The notes below the pieces were generated by a model. It saw nothing but the letters and a program-made list of their open reading frames with translations. It searched no databases and had not been told where the DNA came from. Positions 1-11,665 of a DNA stretch of 64,000 nt are shown here, in pieces (the stretch's first letter is position 1; every line of letters begins with the position of its first letter). This stretch comes from Enoplosus armatus. Taxonomy: Eukaryota > Chordata > Actinopteri > Centrarchiformes > Enoplosidae. The stretch is from NCBI RefSeq assembly GCF_043641665.1, contig NC_092183.1, positions 16,950,501 to 17,014,500 on the forward strand. Reading direction: 5' to 3'. The translations under genes and the position numbers were made by a program.

Positions 1-247
1 ATTAATCTTGTAAAAAAAGCAATTAAATCAAAGTGGTATAGAGCCTGAAGCTATGAGGACTGTCAATTCTGCTGGAAATGCCACAGAAGATTACAGTTGG
101 GTTTGTGGATTCCATGAACCCTTTTTTTGATTAGGGAGTCAATTATTTCTCATTACTGAAGATGCTATTTCGGAAAAAGACCTTGTCAGTCAATCATGCA
201 AAAAGTCCTCGAAAAGCGTGAATAAACCATTAAAGAGAGAGGCGAAT

Positions 248-265
248 GGGGGGGTGGGTGGGGGG
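248..265 (+). other. G-quadruplex-forming tract
   Basis: The plus strand has G7-T-G3-T-G6, which supplies four G-triplets separated by single bases and fits the G4 consensus. It lies on the template strand of FAM172A. No function is shown. Confidence 0.5.
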
Positions 266-598
266 AAAGCACACTGACCCTTTTCCCCACCCAAACTCCT
301 ACTTGTAGTGAAATTACCTTTTTAACTATTACACCTCTGTCAGGTCTTTGTCAGCGTATGGTAATTAGGGCCTTCAGTGGAGAACATTTGAAAAGAAAAC
401 AGTATATTTATTAGTTTATCTCAGAGAAAGGCATTTACCCAGAGCTGAAGGTAAGTTTGAATGTGGTGATTATCTTGTCATTTTCAGGCTGTTTGTCTAA
501 GAGTGTGCATGTGTGCTTTAGGAGGTGTTTGTGTGTATAAGCGTGTGCATGTCAGTGTGAGTGAACGCTGGTGTATATGACTCCAGGTAATGTGCTGT

Positions 599-652
599 TG
601 TGTGTGTGTGTGTGTGTGTGTGGATGGACATACACATGTGCATCTATACATA

Positions 653-705
<53 letters not shown>

Positions 706-730
706 TTTATACGTGTGTGTGTGTGTGTGT
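599..730. repeat. Compound microsatellite (TG)n-(TA)n-(TG)n
   Basis: A TG run at about 599-622, a roughly 50-bp TA run at about 657-706 and a second TG run at about 712-730 sit within 132 bp. The alternating purine-pyrimidine pattern favours Z-DNA and the TA core favours cruciform extrusion. Open frames here on both strands are repeat artefacts. Confidence 0.95.
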
Positions 731-2006
731 ACTTTAGCTGCTTTCAGCACACTGATAGGCGAGCACAGCACATTTCTCCCGTCCTCTTTGTTCTGTGTTG
801 GGTTTGACACCTCTAAACAATAGCAGCGCTTCACTTCGCCCAGCCCCAACCCACCACCAACCACACACTGCATGGACGGGAGCTGCCAATTAGCACTATC
901 AAACACCCCTCATCAGCTGTCTGCTTACCACGAAAAAGAAAAAAAAATCCCAAAACAAATCAATAATTCAGAGTTTCCTTCAAAAACAATCAACATTCAT
1001 CAGTGAACTTAAAGATAAATGAGAGAAGTGATCACTAATTGTACAGTATGGACTGCGTGTATTAAAAGATGCAAAGAAAAAACGAATAGAGTACTGTTGG
1101 CGTGACCACATGAAGTGGAGCATTGCAACAAGCTCTCGATCAGCAGAGAAGAAACAAAGGTCTGTTTCCTCTCTCTCTCCTCCTTTCCACTCTGGTGTCT
1201 GGAGGTGATCTTTATTTTGGGGCCGACTATTCCTTGACCTGACCCGAATGCGACCGCTGTCCCTTGTCTAAATCCCTAGCCTTTTGGATAAAGAAGGCAG
1301 TCGCTGCATGCATTCTCTTTTAACTCACACATCCACTCAAGAAATGCCCCCCTCTCTGTTTTTAAGTTTATCTACCTTTGTCTAATGCCACGCTGGGTGA
1401 GCTGTGTTTGGCGGCCACCAGGCAGCCAGACGATGTGGTGTGACCCAGGGGAAGGAGGGCTGACGTGGGGAGAGAGAAGTGGAGAGGGGGGCCTGTCATG
1501 GAGAAAGGGTCTCAGAGGGCCGGAGGTGAGCAGAGGTGTCTGGGAGATGACTGTCGCTCCTCTCTGTGGTCCAAGCCCTTTTCATTAACCTACACCCCTG
1601 GGTTCACCAAACAGAAACAGGGGGTGGAAGCGGGGACAGGGGGGTGCGGACGGGTGCAGAGCAATAGCCCTGGTGACCACCAGAGACCTCCTGCCTTCCT
1701 GCCTTCCTGTCTGTTTGAATGCAGATCTGTGTCATCCATTACAGACAAGGGACTGCTTTTTAACAAAATACATACACAAACAGGAGCACATGCACGGGCA
1801 CACAGACACAGACAAAACACACGCATACAAAAATACACATGCAACAAAGCCTGCTAAGGGAAAGAGAGGGGTAACAAAGGACAGGCAGTGCCCCCTAGTG
1901 TTTTCATCAAAGAGAAATCCGACCAAACCAACTAACCATCACCCCTAGCAAAGCCACAAAAACAGATACAGGAAGGGAGTGAGGAAGACGAGAGACAGGA
2001 TGGAAC

Positions 2007-2020
2007 GGGGGGGGGGGGGG
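2007..2020 (+). repeat. Poly-G run (14 G)
   Basis: A run of 14 G inside purine-rich DNA. The length may be unreliable because homopolymers are error-prone in sequencing. Confidence 0.9.
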
Positions 2021-5000
2021 CAAGAGGCAAAGAGGCTGGATTCATGGGAGAAGTGGCATCACATGTGGAAGGTACAGGAGTGAGGGTGGGTGAGTAAGGT
2101 GGAGGGGGCAAGACACTGGGGGAAGGAAGGAGAGGGATGGAGGGAGCAAGGGATGAAGAAGGGATGGAAGCCAAGGAGCGAGTATGGGGGATGGGTGTGT
2201 ATTGTACATGTTAGCTGGTTGGTGGTGGTGGTGGGTTAAAAGATGTCTTGACACAACCAAGATGTTTTTAATGTTCGAGGCCGAGAGAGCGAGAAAGTGA
2301 GAGCGGAAGAAGGAGAGGGAGAGAGGCAGGCAGGCCATGCATGAAAGCCAATGTCTGAGAAGTCCAGAGGAATCGTCGAGTGTGAAGCCATCTAATGGGA
2401 AAGCTGAATATATATGAGACAGGGACACACCATAGACTGCATATATGGGACACACACACACACACTGACTGTGAATTACTAAGCCACCCAATGTGGCCTG
2501 GTAACTGATCTGAAAATGAACCTCAAACTAATGAGTGACATGATGGGGGAGAAATGAAAACCTAGCTTACTGGGTGAACAAAGAAGTCTTTTGGAGCAAA
2601 ATGCACACTCATGCTTGAAGATAAAAACATATGTACACAAACATGAATCCATTTAAAAAAAAAAAAATCTGTGCAAATGTATGCGTGTGTGGTTTTTTTT
2701 TTTTACTCGGACAGCACATCCAGCTTCATATTCCCACCATGAAACAAGGCCTATCCTTCAGTGAGTTCCGCATTCAGCTCCAAGCCAGCTAAGACATCAA
2801 AGGCTGCTCCACACCAGGAGTCTCTCGCTCGCTCTCCTTCTCCCTTCCTCTCCCTCTCTCTTCCTTTTGCTCTTTCATAACCCCCATCGTATTTCACAGC
2901 ACATAAAGCCTTAAAATGGCACATAAAACAGTTCATCTCTTTTCACTGTCAGCTTTCCAGGCTTAAAAAATTAAATATGTTTTACTGCAGGTACATAACT
3001 AAAACACACCCGTGGAAAGAAATTGCCATAAAGGATTCAAACTAAGCTTTCCATAAGTATCGGAGGCTATAGAGTTGAGTATAGATCAGCTGAATAGCCA
3101 ATATGGGGTATCTCAAGCTTAAAGTGCAGAAAATATGAAGTGACTGAGGAAACTGTGGAAATGTCTGTTTTTCCTTCCACCAATCCCATCGTTCTGTTTT
3201 CTGTTTAAACACTGGAGATATGTGCAGGAAATACAGCACACAGTCTGCAGGTGATGCACTGACACTGAAAAATTCTTTACAAACACATTAAAAGAATGCT
3301 GTGACCCTGGTGCTGAGGGTTTGGAGTAGGCAAGGCGAAATCACCACAGAATACCAACACTGCATTCAATGAACTTTAAAAGCAGTGAAAGACAGAGAGG
3401 AGAGTGAAGGAGGCGGGCGTGGATGAAGATACAGAGTTTGAAGGAAAAACCAAAAAGGAGAGAGAGAGGATGAGAGACACAGAAGCAGAGGAGGGAGAGA
3501 GGGTTTAAACTTCAACCCTAGAGTCACTGAGTTCACTGACATTTGCACCAGGATCCGCCTAGCTGTTCCTCACAGCTTTTCAGAAACGACACTTTCTCTC
3601 CTTTCAATTCCTAAGACTTATTCTTCCTCCTACATTCGCCGCAGAATGAGACCATTCACAGTCTTGAGGGCAGAGAAAGAAAAAAACCCACAGAAAAGCA
3701 AACTGAATTGAATGTGTTGAATTCGAGTGATGCCTGCATGACAATTTGCAACCCCGTATGTCCTGAAGACTCCTCTTGTATATTGTATGCATTCTTATGG
3801 AAGAATTAACAAGGGGGGAAGGAAAAAAATGACATGTGACAAGCGATTCATTTGAGCTGTCAACATGTCATCTTCACCACATTCAAACCTCACGTCAACT
3901 GCTCGTATTCCCTCTCTGGTGAAGGTGACCTAGGTCGTAACCAGCTGACACACCCAGACACAGCAGGTGAATGCGTGGAAATACCACAGCAGGAACAGCG
4001 AGTGCAAGAATGAAAGGCACGTTAAAGCAAAAGGACAAATAGGAAAAAGAAAAAAAGGAAACAGATGAGGATACTTTTTAAAGGATTGAAAGCATCTTGC
4101 ATTTTAAGGTAAGAAAAAATATGCCTTTTACAGATAATTCATTTGACATTTTAGATGGTTTTGAATGACAAAGTCTAGATTTTAACCGTTCAGCGGTTTT
4201 ATACAAAATAAAGAAAGTGCACTTCAAACATGAATTTTTAATACAGTTGGTAGGGGACTGTGAGAAGGGGGAAGCAGCGGGAAAAAGCTGGTGGTCTTGG
4301 ACAGAGGCGTTTGTTGAAAAAGACAAAATATAAAAAACAGTGTTAAGGAGACAGACAGAAGTGAGGTCAGTCTCAAGTGAAGTATCGGAGTGAGACGGCA
4401 AAGAATGAAGTAGCAAGGCCGATGTGAAGTTGAGGTTAAGAGAAGGAAGGGAAACAGAAAGTGACTGAATCAGAAGCAAAGAGGACGAGCAAATAACAGG
4501 CGAAAGACCATACACACTGGGGCACGAGATAAAAGGAAGAAAACGAGAAGAGGGAAGTTTACAAGATACGTGGCAAGAGAGAGAGTAGACAGTAGGAGGC
4601 TGACAAAAGAAGCTCAAAGGAGTGTGAGAGCCAAAAAAAATAAGAAATAAAAAATAACGGTAACAGGGAGTGGTTTGGTAATTAAAAAAAAACAGGGGCA
4701 AGGGGCAAAGGAAGAATGAGTAAGCGAAGGAGAGTTTCGTCACGAATTAAGAAGGAAGGTAAAGGACAACAAACGAGAGAGGAGCGAAAGAAGTGGACAG
4801 CAATGCCCAATGGGTATTAAAGAGTGAATGAAAGAGCGAGAGAGGTCTGAAGTAGAGGAGACGGAAGAGAGCGAGACCTTGCCTCTGAGGCAACGAGCCG
4901 AGAGGAACGAGAGAGGCAGACAAAGCCGCACACTGCTCTCACACAGCAGAACAAAGAAAAGAGGTGCATCATGGGAGCCTGAGCCTTGCTCCGCCACTGA

Positions 5001-5929
5001 CGCCATGCTGGATAAACACACGATGGCACATATGCAGAAATCAAAATGCAAACACATAAGTCTTCATGTAATGATCAAGGACATGATAATACAGACCTCT
5101 GTTTGGAGTCACTGTGGTCATTTTAGTGAGGTACCACCTCAACCTTCATAAAACTGCACAAGTACAAAATCTATTATCAAACAATTGTGCATATCATATA
5201 TAAGCACACTATACCAGCTACATATTCAATATAATTTGGGTATGTCTGTCATAAACCTAACTCCAAAAAAAACTGAATACTTTGAATAATATTGACTTTA
5301 AAAGAGCATAAAAACATGCCGCTAAAATAAGGTAGAGAGCAAGGAAACCCTGAGTAAATCAAGACAGCATCATCGCTGACCAAGTGAGTAGGTGGAGAGA
5401 GGGAAGACTGTCCGAGCAGCTACAAGGCAGACAGTGATGGTAAAAGAGTGGAAACAGGCAAGAGGAGGTAAAAAAAAAAAAAACTGAAGTGAAAGACAGC
5501 GTAGGGAGAGGAGTGCTTTCTCTATAGCACACTGATATAAGCAGACCGGGGTTGAAGCAGAGGGTAAGGAGGAAGAGGAAGGGAACTCTGTCTGCGTGTG
5601 CTGAATGTTCTGTGCATTTCATTGTAAATCTGATTATGTGCACATATGCATGTGTTTACTCCTGGAAAAGCAGTGTATATCTTGTATTGTCTTTACATAC
5701 TCAGGCAGCTAGCTCAGGGAAACACAGGACGAAGGAGACAAGACACAAGCATGAAACTGGTTGAAAGTGTCAAAATTCAAAATAAAAGTATCCAAAATTA
5801 TTGGCTCTCAATTTTTCCATCCATCCCCACTTACTCCTACTTATCCATCTATTGTACTCTCTCTTTCTTTTTCCTCTCCTTCTCTCTCTCTGTTGGCCTC
5901 CCTCTTTCTCTCTCTTCCTCTGGCAGGTC

Positions 5930-6130
5930 TGATATGCCGAAGCTGCAGCTGAACTCTGAGTAGCACTGTCTCCGGGAAAAAACAAAGTGATCAATGTGAG
6001 AAGGCACGGGGCGCTCATGGACAGGCCAATCAATGGTGGAAAGAACCTTGCCCAGGGCCTTATGCAAATGGAAGCACGTCCCGTAACCTCGGGAGTGAAC
6101 ATGCGCACTAGATCAATGGGACGAGGGTAG
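5930..6130. promoter_or_regulatory. CNE-like block with POU octamer
   Basis: A stretch of about 200 bp with no simple repeats, set just after a CT-rich stretch. It holds an exact POU octamer ATGCAAAT at 6063-6070 and CCAATCAATGG-type motifs. Both strands are open over most of it and the minus-strand frame reads like protein (for example HLHKALGKVL), but no start, splice pattern or family was recognised. A conserved non-coding element is the more likely reading. This is inference from composition only. Confidence 0.3.
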
Positions 6131-6268
6131 AACCTTACAGCAAGATCAGCCTCAGCCAGTAAATATGTAATGATGAATCCCTCAAGATTTTACTGAACTC
6201 AAATGAACTTCAACTAGCTTGGCTTCTTATATCACAAAGTGGCAAGAAAGACCCCATGTTGAAGAGGT

Positions 6269-6288
6269 GGGGTATGGGGTGGGTGGGG
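6269..6288 (+). other. G-quadruplex-forming tract
   Basis: Reads G4-TAT-G4-T-G3-T-G4, a strict four-tract G4 motif with short loops, on the template strand of FAM172A. Confidence 0.5.
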
Positions 6289-8490
6289 CAGGAAAGAGAG
6301 ATTAAAAAGAGGACTGATGGATATTTCACTTCCTTTTCATGAGGAAGGGAAAAAAACAGGAAGACAAAAAGGTGAGAGGAGACTTATGAATAGTCACCCC
6401 AACAATACTTGTTTGAGGTGTAATGATTTTCAATTACGTCACCATGGCAATATCTGTGTGTTTAGAGGAACGAAGTAGAAGAGTGGGTAACCGTGACGAC
6501 CTGGTGAAAGCGTGCTTGGCCATTTAAAACCATGGATGGTCAGACCAAGGACTGGATAAGACAAACTATTCAAAACGAACAGCTGACATTTACTAATGCT
6601 CTCATATACCAGAGTCTGAAATTGGTCTCATTCAAAAGCTATCACAGACAATTAGAAGTAGTGCAGTGACTTAATTGTGTACAAGGCAACTGTGGTGATC
6701 CTGAGGGCGATAACAACTTTTCTCTCTCGAAGCAACTGGAAAAAAGACAGACAGCTGTGTACTCAAACTACTGACTACGGTTGAGAGAAGAGAGAAAGAT
6801 AGAGATGCTGTAAAAGAAGTAAATGAGAAAGAGGGATTCTTGAAACGGCAATGTATGGAAGTGATCCTGAAGCGTATTGACTGTCTCTGCGTCCGAGTTT
6901 GAGGTGAGAGCAACAGCTCCATGTCTGGCTCTGGGCTGGTGAGTAAGCTATAGGAGAGTTTGATCAAAACAAGACACACATATCCCCAAGATCTTAAATA
7001 GTGTGGAAATGAAAGTGATGCCTTGAATTGCCCTTGGTTGTTGGCTATGCCTCAGATGACCTTTCTAACCCTGGACCATTCAAAAGCAGAACAAAAGTTA
7101 GGGAAACAAGCAATCGTGAACTGCCTTTTACTCAGGCTGCTTCCCTTCAGTTAACTGAGATGTTTTCAAACAACCTAGCTAAAAAGAGGAATGCAGTATA
7201 TGTATAATATAAAGAGGCATTTATGACAAATAAACCAAACAGATCAACAGACAGTGTTTATGTTCTTATAGCCTGATTGTCTTGCAACGGTGCAACAATA
7301 AAATGAGACAGAATTAATAATGAAGGCAATCGAAAATGCAGCAAACAACACAAAAATTTAGAATCTCAAACAAAATCAATTTTCCTAGATATTGAAAGAA
7401 TAGCACAAGAGAGACAAGAGGTGAGTAAAGCATTGTCAACCCCCCAATCCTCTCCAACACCACAAATGTAATCTAGAAACCAAAGATGCTCCTGAAACAT
7501 AGAGAGAAACACCAACAAAGGTGAGAATAATGGCGACGTATTGAAGGGAATACTTCACAAAGCCTATTGTGCGAGTATCCTTTTCAGGCAGCAAACCCGC
7601 TGTAATTTGGTCTGCGTCATCTGCCTCTAGTCACAATGCAGCACTACAGCTTTGAAATGGATGGCAAATGAAGGCCATTTGTACATAATCACAGCAGATA
7701 GAAGAATTCAGAAGCCCTACAATGTGTTGTTGAGGTGGAAAGAAAGACCTTGGTCTATCTGTGGCAGCCAGCGCAGCTCAGGTTTGGCAAGGGAGGTCTT
7801 TTTTTTCCAGAAACAAGCAAATCAATTCAAATCAAATCAGCTTGCTAGCCGTGACATTTAAACAGTTCAATTTACATCCTTATGTTAAGAGGAGAGCCGC
7901 TCTCTAAGATGCCTATTCATTCACAAAGAAATTAGACGTCTATATTTCAGCCGCTTAATAGAGCAAATATGCTGTAGCTGTACTGAGGAAGAAACCATGT
8001 CTTTTCATGGTCTACAAAGGGCTAGGCATTGTCTGTCATTACGAGCAGAGCACAAAAACACAGAGAGGGATAATATACATAATATAGACAGGACTGGAAA
8101 ACAGCACCATGCATGATGTGCATGCATTATCATATACACGCACATGCAAGTGCGTACCAACACACGTGTACACGTGCAAACGCACATGCACACTTTCTCA
8201 GTGGTGATGGTGTATGTCCTGAGGGCTACTGTCCTGCTGTGCAGGCTGGCAGGCACTTTTGTCATGGTGGTCCTTTTGTTTCACATCAAACAAAACGCCA
8301 CAGCTTTGCATACGGCTCCACTAATTTCTGCTAGTGTGCCCCAGCCATTTATCATCGCCTCTCACCCTCTCCTCCTCTCCTCCCCTAACGTGGCTCTGAT
8401 AGCTGCTCTCCACCAAGCTGTTCTGCTCAGGACGATACAGGCTTCTCCAGGCTAGGGGTGACACACACAGACGTGCACATATGCATACAT

Positions 8491-8496
8491 GCACAC

Positions 8497-8553
<57 letters not shown>

Positions 8554-8556
8554 CAC
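8491..8556. repeat. (CA)n microsatellite
   Basis: About 66 bp of CA repeat with single interruptions. It is preceded at about 8100-8200 by alternating purine-pyrimidine DNA rich in TGCATG and CACGTG motifs, which is potential Z-DNA. Open frames over it encode only poly(TH) or poly(CV). Confidence 0.95.
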
Positions 8557-8901
8557 CTGCAGACACAGACAGACGTACACACAGAAAACTGCACTACTAC
8601 TGCACCGCTTGCAAGCCCGCCAGCTATGGAGAACCTTGAGATAAAAACAAACCTTCTCTTCATCCCCTCCAGAAGCAATAGACAGGCTAACACTCAGAGT
8701 TTCGAAGGCGGCCGAGACGTGCATACAACATTAGACGAGGGGGTTTTCAGAGCCTGCTTATGGACGTCTTCACAGCTGGGATGATTTTGTCAACAAATTA
8801 AAGTGATTTTTGCTTGTGTGGTGATGAACTCAGGTGAAGGTTGCACTGGTCCTTGTAGAGTATTTTAGATAGATATAAATGTGGAACTTAGTTTGACACA
8901 G

Positions 8902-9402
8902 TTTAAAGGAATACTTCAACATTTTAGAGAACTTATTTGCTGTCTGACTGGGATTTAAGTAAGAAGTAAGAAGATCAATATGCATTTTATGTGCATTTAG
9001 TTGAGAGATTGGTCTGGGATGTGTTTAGTCTAGGAAAGCACTGGAAGCAGGGTGGAAAGGCTAAATTCAGACAAAAGAGAAAGCATCAAATTAGTCTTAT
9101 TTACATTTCGCGTTGTGTTTGCTGGCAAGCTAGCCACTGATCCATCCATGAATCGGCCGGGCTTTGTTAAGAGTTAGGACAGTGTGGAAAGCCAGCAATT
9201 GTACAATGAGAACAGGACTTCAAGGAGGCTGCATGCAGTCACTTCTCCCAGGTGCCTGATGCATGAGCTTCATCATTTCATATACATATTTACATCATGT
9301 TAAAAACACAACAAGAAAAACGAAAAAAAAAAAAAAAATGAGAAAGCAAATAAGTTTCTCAATTTTCTCAAATTTCTCAAAATATCGGGGTATTCCTTTA
9401 AA
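8902..9402. mobile_element. Degenerate MITE-like element with TTTAAAGGAATA inverted ends
   Basis: The left end reads TTTAAAGGAATACTTCAAC and the right end reads TATTCCTTTAAA, so the outer 12 bases are inverted repeats of each other. The interior includes a motif similar to AAGAAGATCAATATGCATTT and GGCAAGCTAGCC. As I recall, a very abundant teleost repeat has this same end and interior pattern. The copy is diverged and no coding capacity is visible. The ends contain TTAA, so a duplication of that tetranucleotide cannot be told from the terminus itself. The superfamily is left open. Confidence 0.7.
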
Positions 9403-10367
9403 ACCACTTAAGCTGACAATAAACATTACATGTCATTCAAGAAGAAAAGCTGTACACATTACAGAGCATGAAAGCAGTTATGAATGTGCATGCCTGAGCT
9501 TTACATGTGTCTAAGTGTCAAAAACTGCAAGAATGAGGATCAGGTACAATAACACTAATACTTGGACATGTACATTTGTGTTATTTTCCAGAGGCATGCT
9601 GTAAAAAAAAGGGTGAAGACTGGAAACAGAAGAGTTCGCACAGCGCCATGTGTTCAGTGGGCTGTTACCATGCCAGTCATGGAGCTGTACAGACCACTGC
9701 CAGACCAAGAGTCCTGCACAGAGGGCATAGTTGGCACCGCCGCTACCCTGAGGGTCACCATGACTGGGAGAGGGTGAATTAGGAGGACGAAGGAAATGAG
9801 GACACGAAACAGGACATAAAGCAGAGTGGATTTTGGGGATGGCGAATATTGTGGTGAAAGGTTCAGTGCACATGGTAATAAAGATTAAGAAGTGAGAAAC
9901 CTGAAGACTATGCAAACAAAGTATACAAAACAGAGAAATGTCAATGAGCTTGTTTGGAAAACTCTCTGTGGTAAATGACAAGGAAACCTCAAGTAAAGTA
10001 AAATAATTTAAGTACAACTACTTTTCCTTATTTGTATTTCAACTTGTGAATCTTATTAGGCACAAACAAAGCACAGTGTTATATAAATACACCTCTTGTT
10101 CTCTTTGCATCTTCCCATACCATACAACATAAAAACCTCGAATTTAGACTCAGGATGCCATATCATGACAGGGAAATTCAATCACTTTCTAAACTCTGAG
10201 CTATGTAAAACTAACTTCTCCGACTCTGACTGATTCACCCTGCAGTGCTTCATCTTTCTCATCCTCCACACACCGGTATAGCGATGAAGTCCACAAGGAG
10301 TGAAGATATCCTCCATATCTATCCGTCTCACCTCAAGCATCTCTTCCCACATCTGACACCTAGCCAC

Positions 10368-10407
10368 AACACACACACACGCACTTACACACACACACAC
10401 ACACACA
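10368..10407. repeat. (CA)n microsatellite
   Basis: CA repeat interrupted once by GCACTT. Confidence 0.9.
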
Positions 10408-10760
10408 TGAAACCAAGGACGACAGAAAGAAACTTAGCTATATTCATTATAGATTGAAACAGATGGCACTATACAGAAAGTGTACAGAAAGATATTCCGC
10501 AAGCATGTACTGTATGTATACGTTCACAGAGGACACTTAAAATCTGCAATCATGTTTTTGAGGGGCTGTTGTGGCGGCTGGTTGTCTGGTTGACACCCAC
10601 ACATTTGTGTACTGGGAGACAGATGCATTCTTACATAAGACCTTATATAATGCTGCCCTGTCCTATCCAATAAGAGTGCTCCTTTTTCATTGAAGGTTAG
10701 TACGGGTTAGACAACCCTTCTTCAACACAACCACCACTACCACTTGCACTTACACGTCCA

Positions 10761-10796
10761 CCCCCCCCCCACACACACACACACACACACACACAC
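10761..10796. repeat. C-run followed by (CA)n
   Basis: About ten C followed by about 13 CA units. Confidence 0.9.
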
Positions 10797-11389
10797 TCCT
10801 GGCAACGGGAAAGGTGAAAAGACTGAGCGAAGGGAGAGGTGGAGGCAGGACCCTCTCTCTGTATGGTTCTATCCCCTCGGTCCTTCACTCTCTCTACGGT
10901 TCCTTCTGGGGTGAGATTTCGTCCTCAGGTGAAGAAAGGATAAGGCAGACCTGGACCTGAACCTGGAGGAGCATGGCCAGTTTATGTGTGTGTGAGAGAT
11001 GCAGAGAGAAAGACAGTACACAGCCAGGCTAAAACCCCTTACACTTTGAAGGAAAAATAGGAATAGTGGGTTCAAAACAAAGTAGCACAATTGGGGGAAC
11101 ATGACCCATCTTCCTTTAAAACTATACAGCTGAGAGAGACAGCGAAGGAGGAGTAGGGAGGAGCAGGCTGGCCAAGCTTGAAAGCACATGTCAGAGGAGA
11201 CTAGAGACTCTAAGGGAGAGCTAGAAAGAAGGAGAGAACAGAAAAACTGTGATCTGAGATGGATGGATGGATTCTGTGATAGCTAAAGAACGATAGAGAG
11301 GGGAAAAAGGGCGAAAAAAGTGGGGGCGAAGCAAAGAAAGAGCAGCCTTCCCCCTGCAGCGCAACGCAAGCCTCTCTTTCTCTCTCACA

Positions 11390-11665
11390 CTCTCATTCAA
11401 AGGCAGTTAGCTACTCTTTGATGTATCTATAATTAGTCAGTACACACTCTGAAGTGTTTTAAAAGAAATCAAATTGCAATGAAACACTTGAGCGCTCCAA
11501 ACAGGGCTAACATGCTCCGGAGCAAGGGGAGCGAGCAGGAGAAATTAATGGTGGGCCTTTTTGATGTGCTTGATCAGAAATGTATTTATTAACTGCAAAG
11601 GGGAGTAGTAATTAACCCACAGACAGCTTGTTTTCTCTGGGTCTTCTCATGTGTCAAATGGTTCA
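11390..11665. promoter_or_regulatory. CNE-like block (candidate enhancer)
   Basis: High-complexity sequence flanked by repetitive DNA. It carries a TCF/LEF-type CTTTGATG near 11416, ATAATTAG near 11429, AATTAATGG near 11543 and GTAATTAACC near 11608. Clusters of ATTA/TAAT cores are typical of deeply conserved developmental enhancers. No conservation data are available here, so this is a compositional inference. Confidence 0.35.

Noticed and set aside
3928..3939. Near-palindrome TGACCTAGGTCG as a receptor everted repeat
   Set aside because: One half-site is imperfect and no other motif supports it; too weak to list as a site.
4078..4743. 221-codon open frame on the minus strand
   Set aside because: It lies in purine-biased DNA, so the opposite strand lacks stops by composition. 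The product is Ser/Leu/Phe-rich low-complexity sequence with no recognisable domain.
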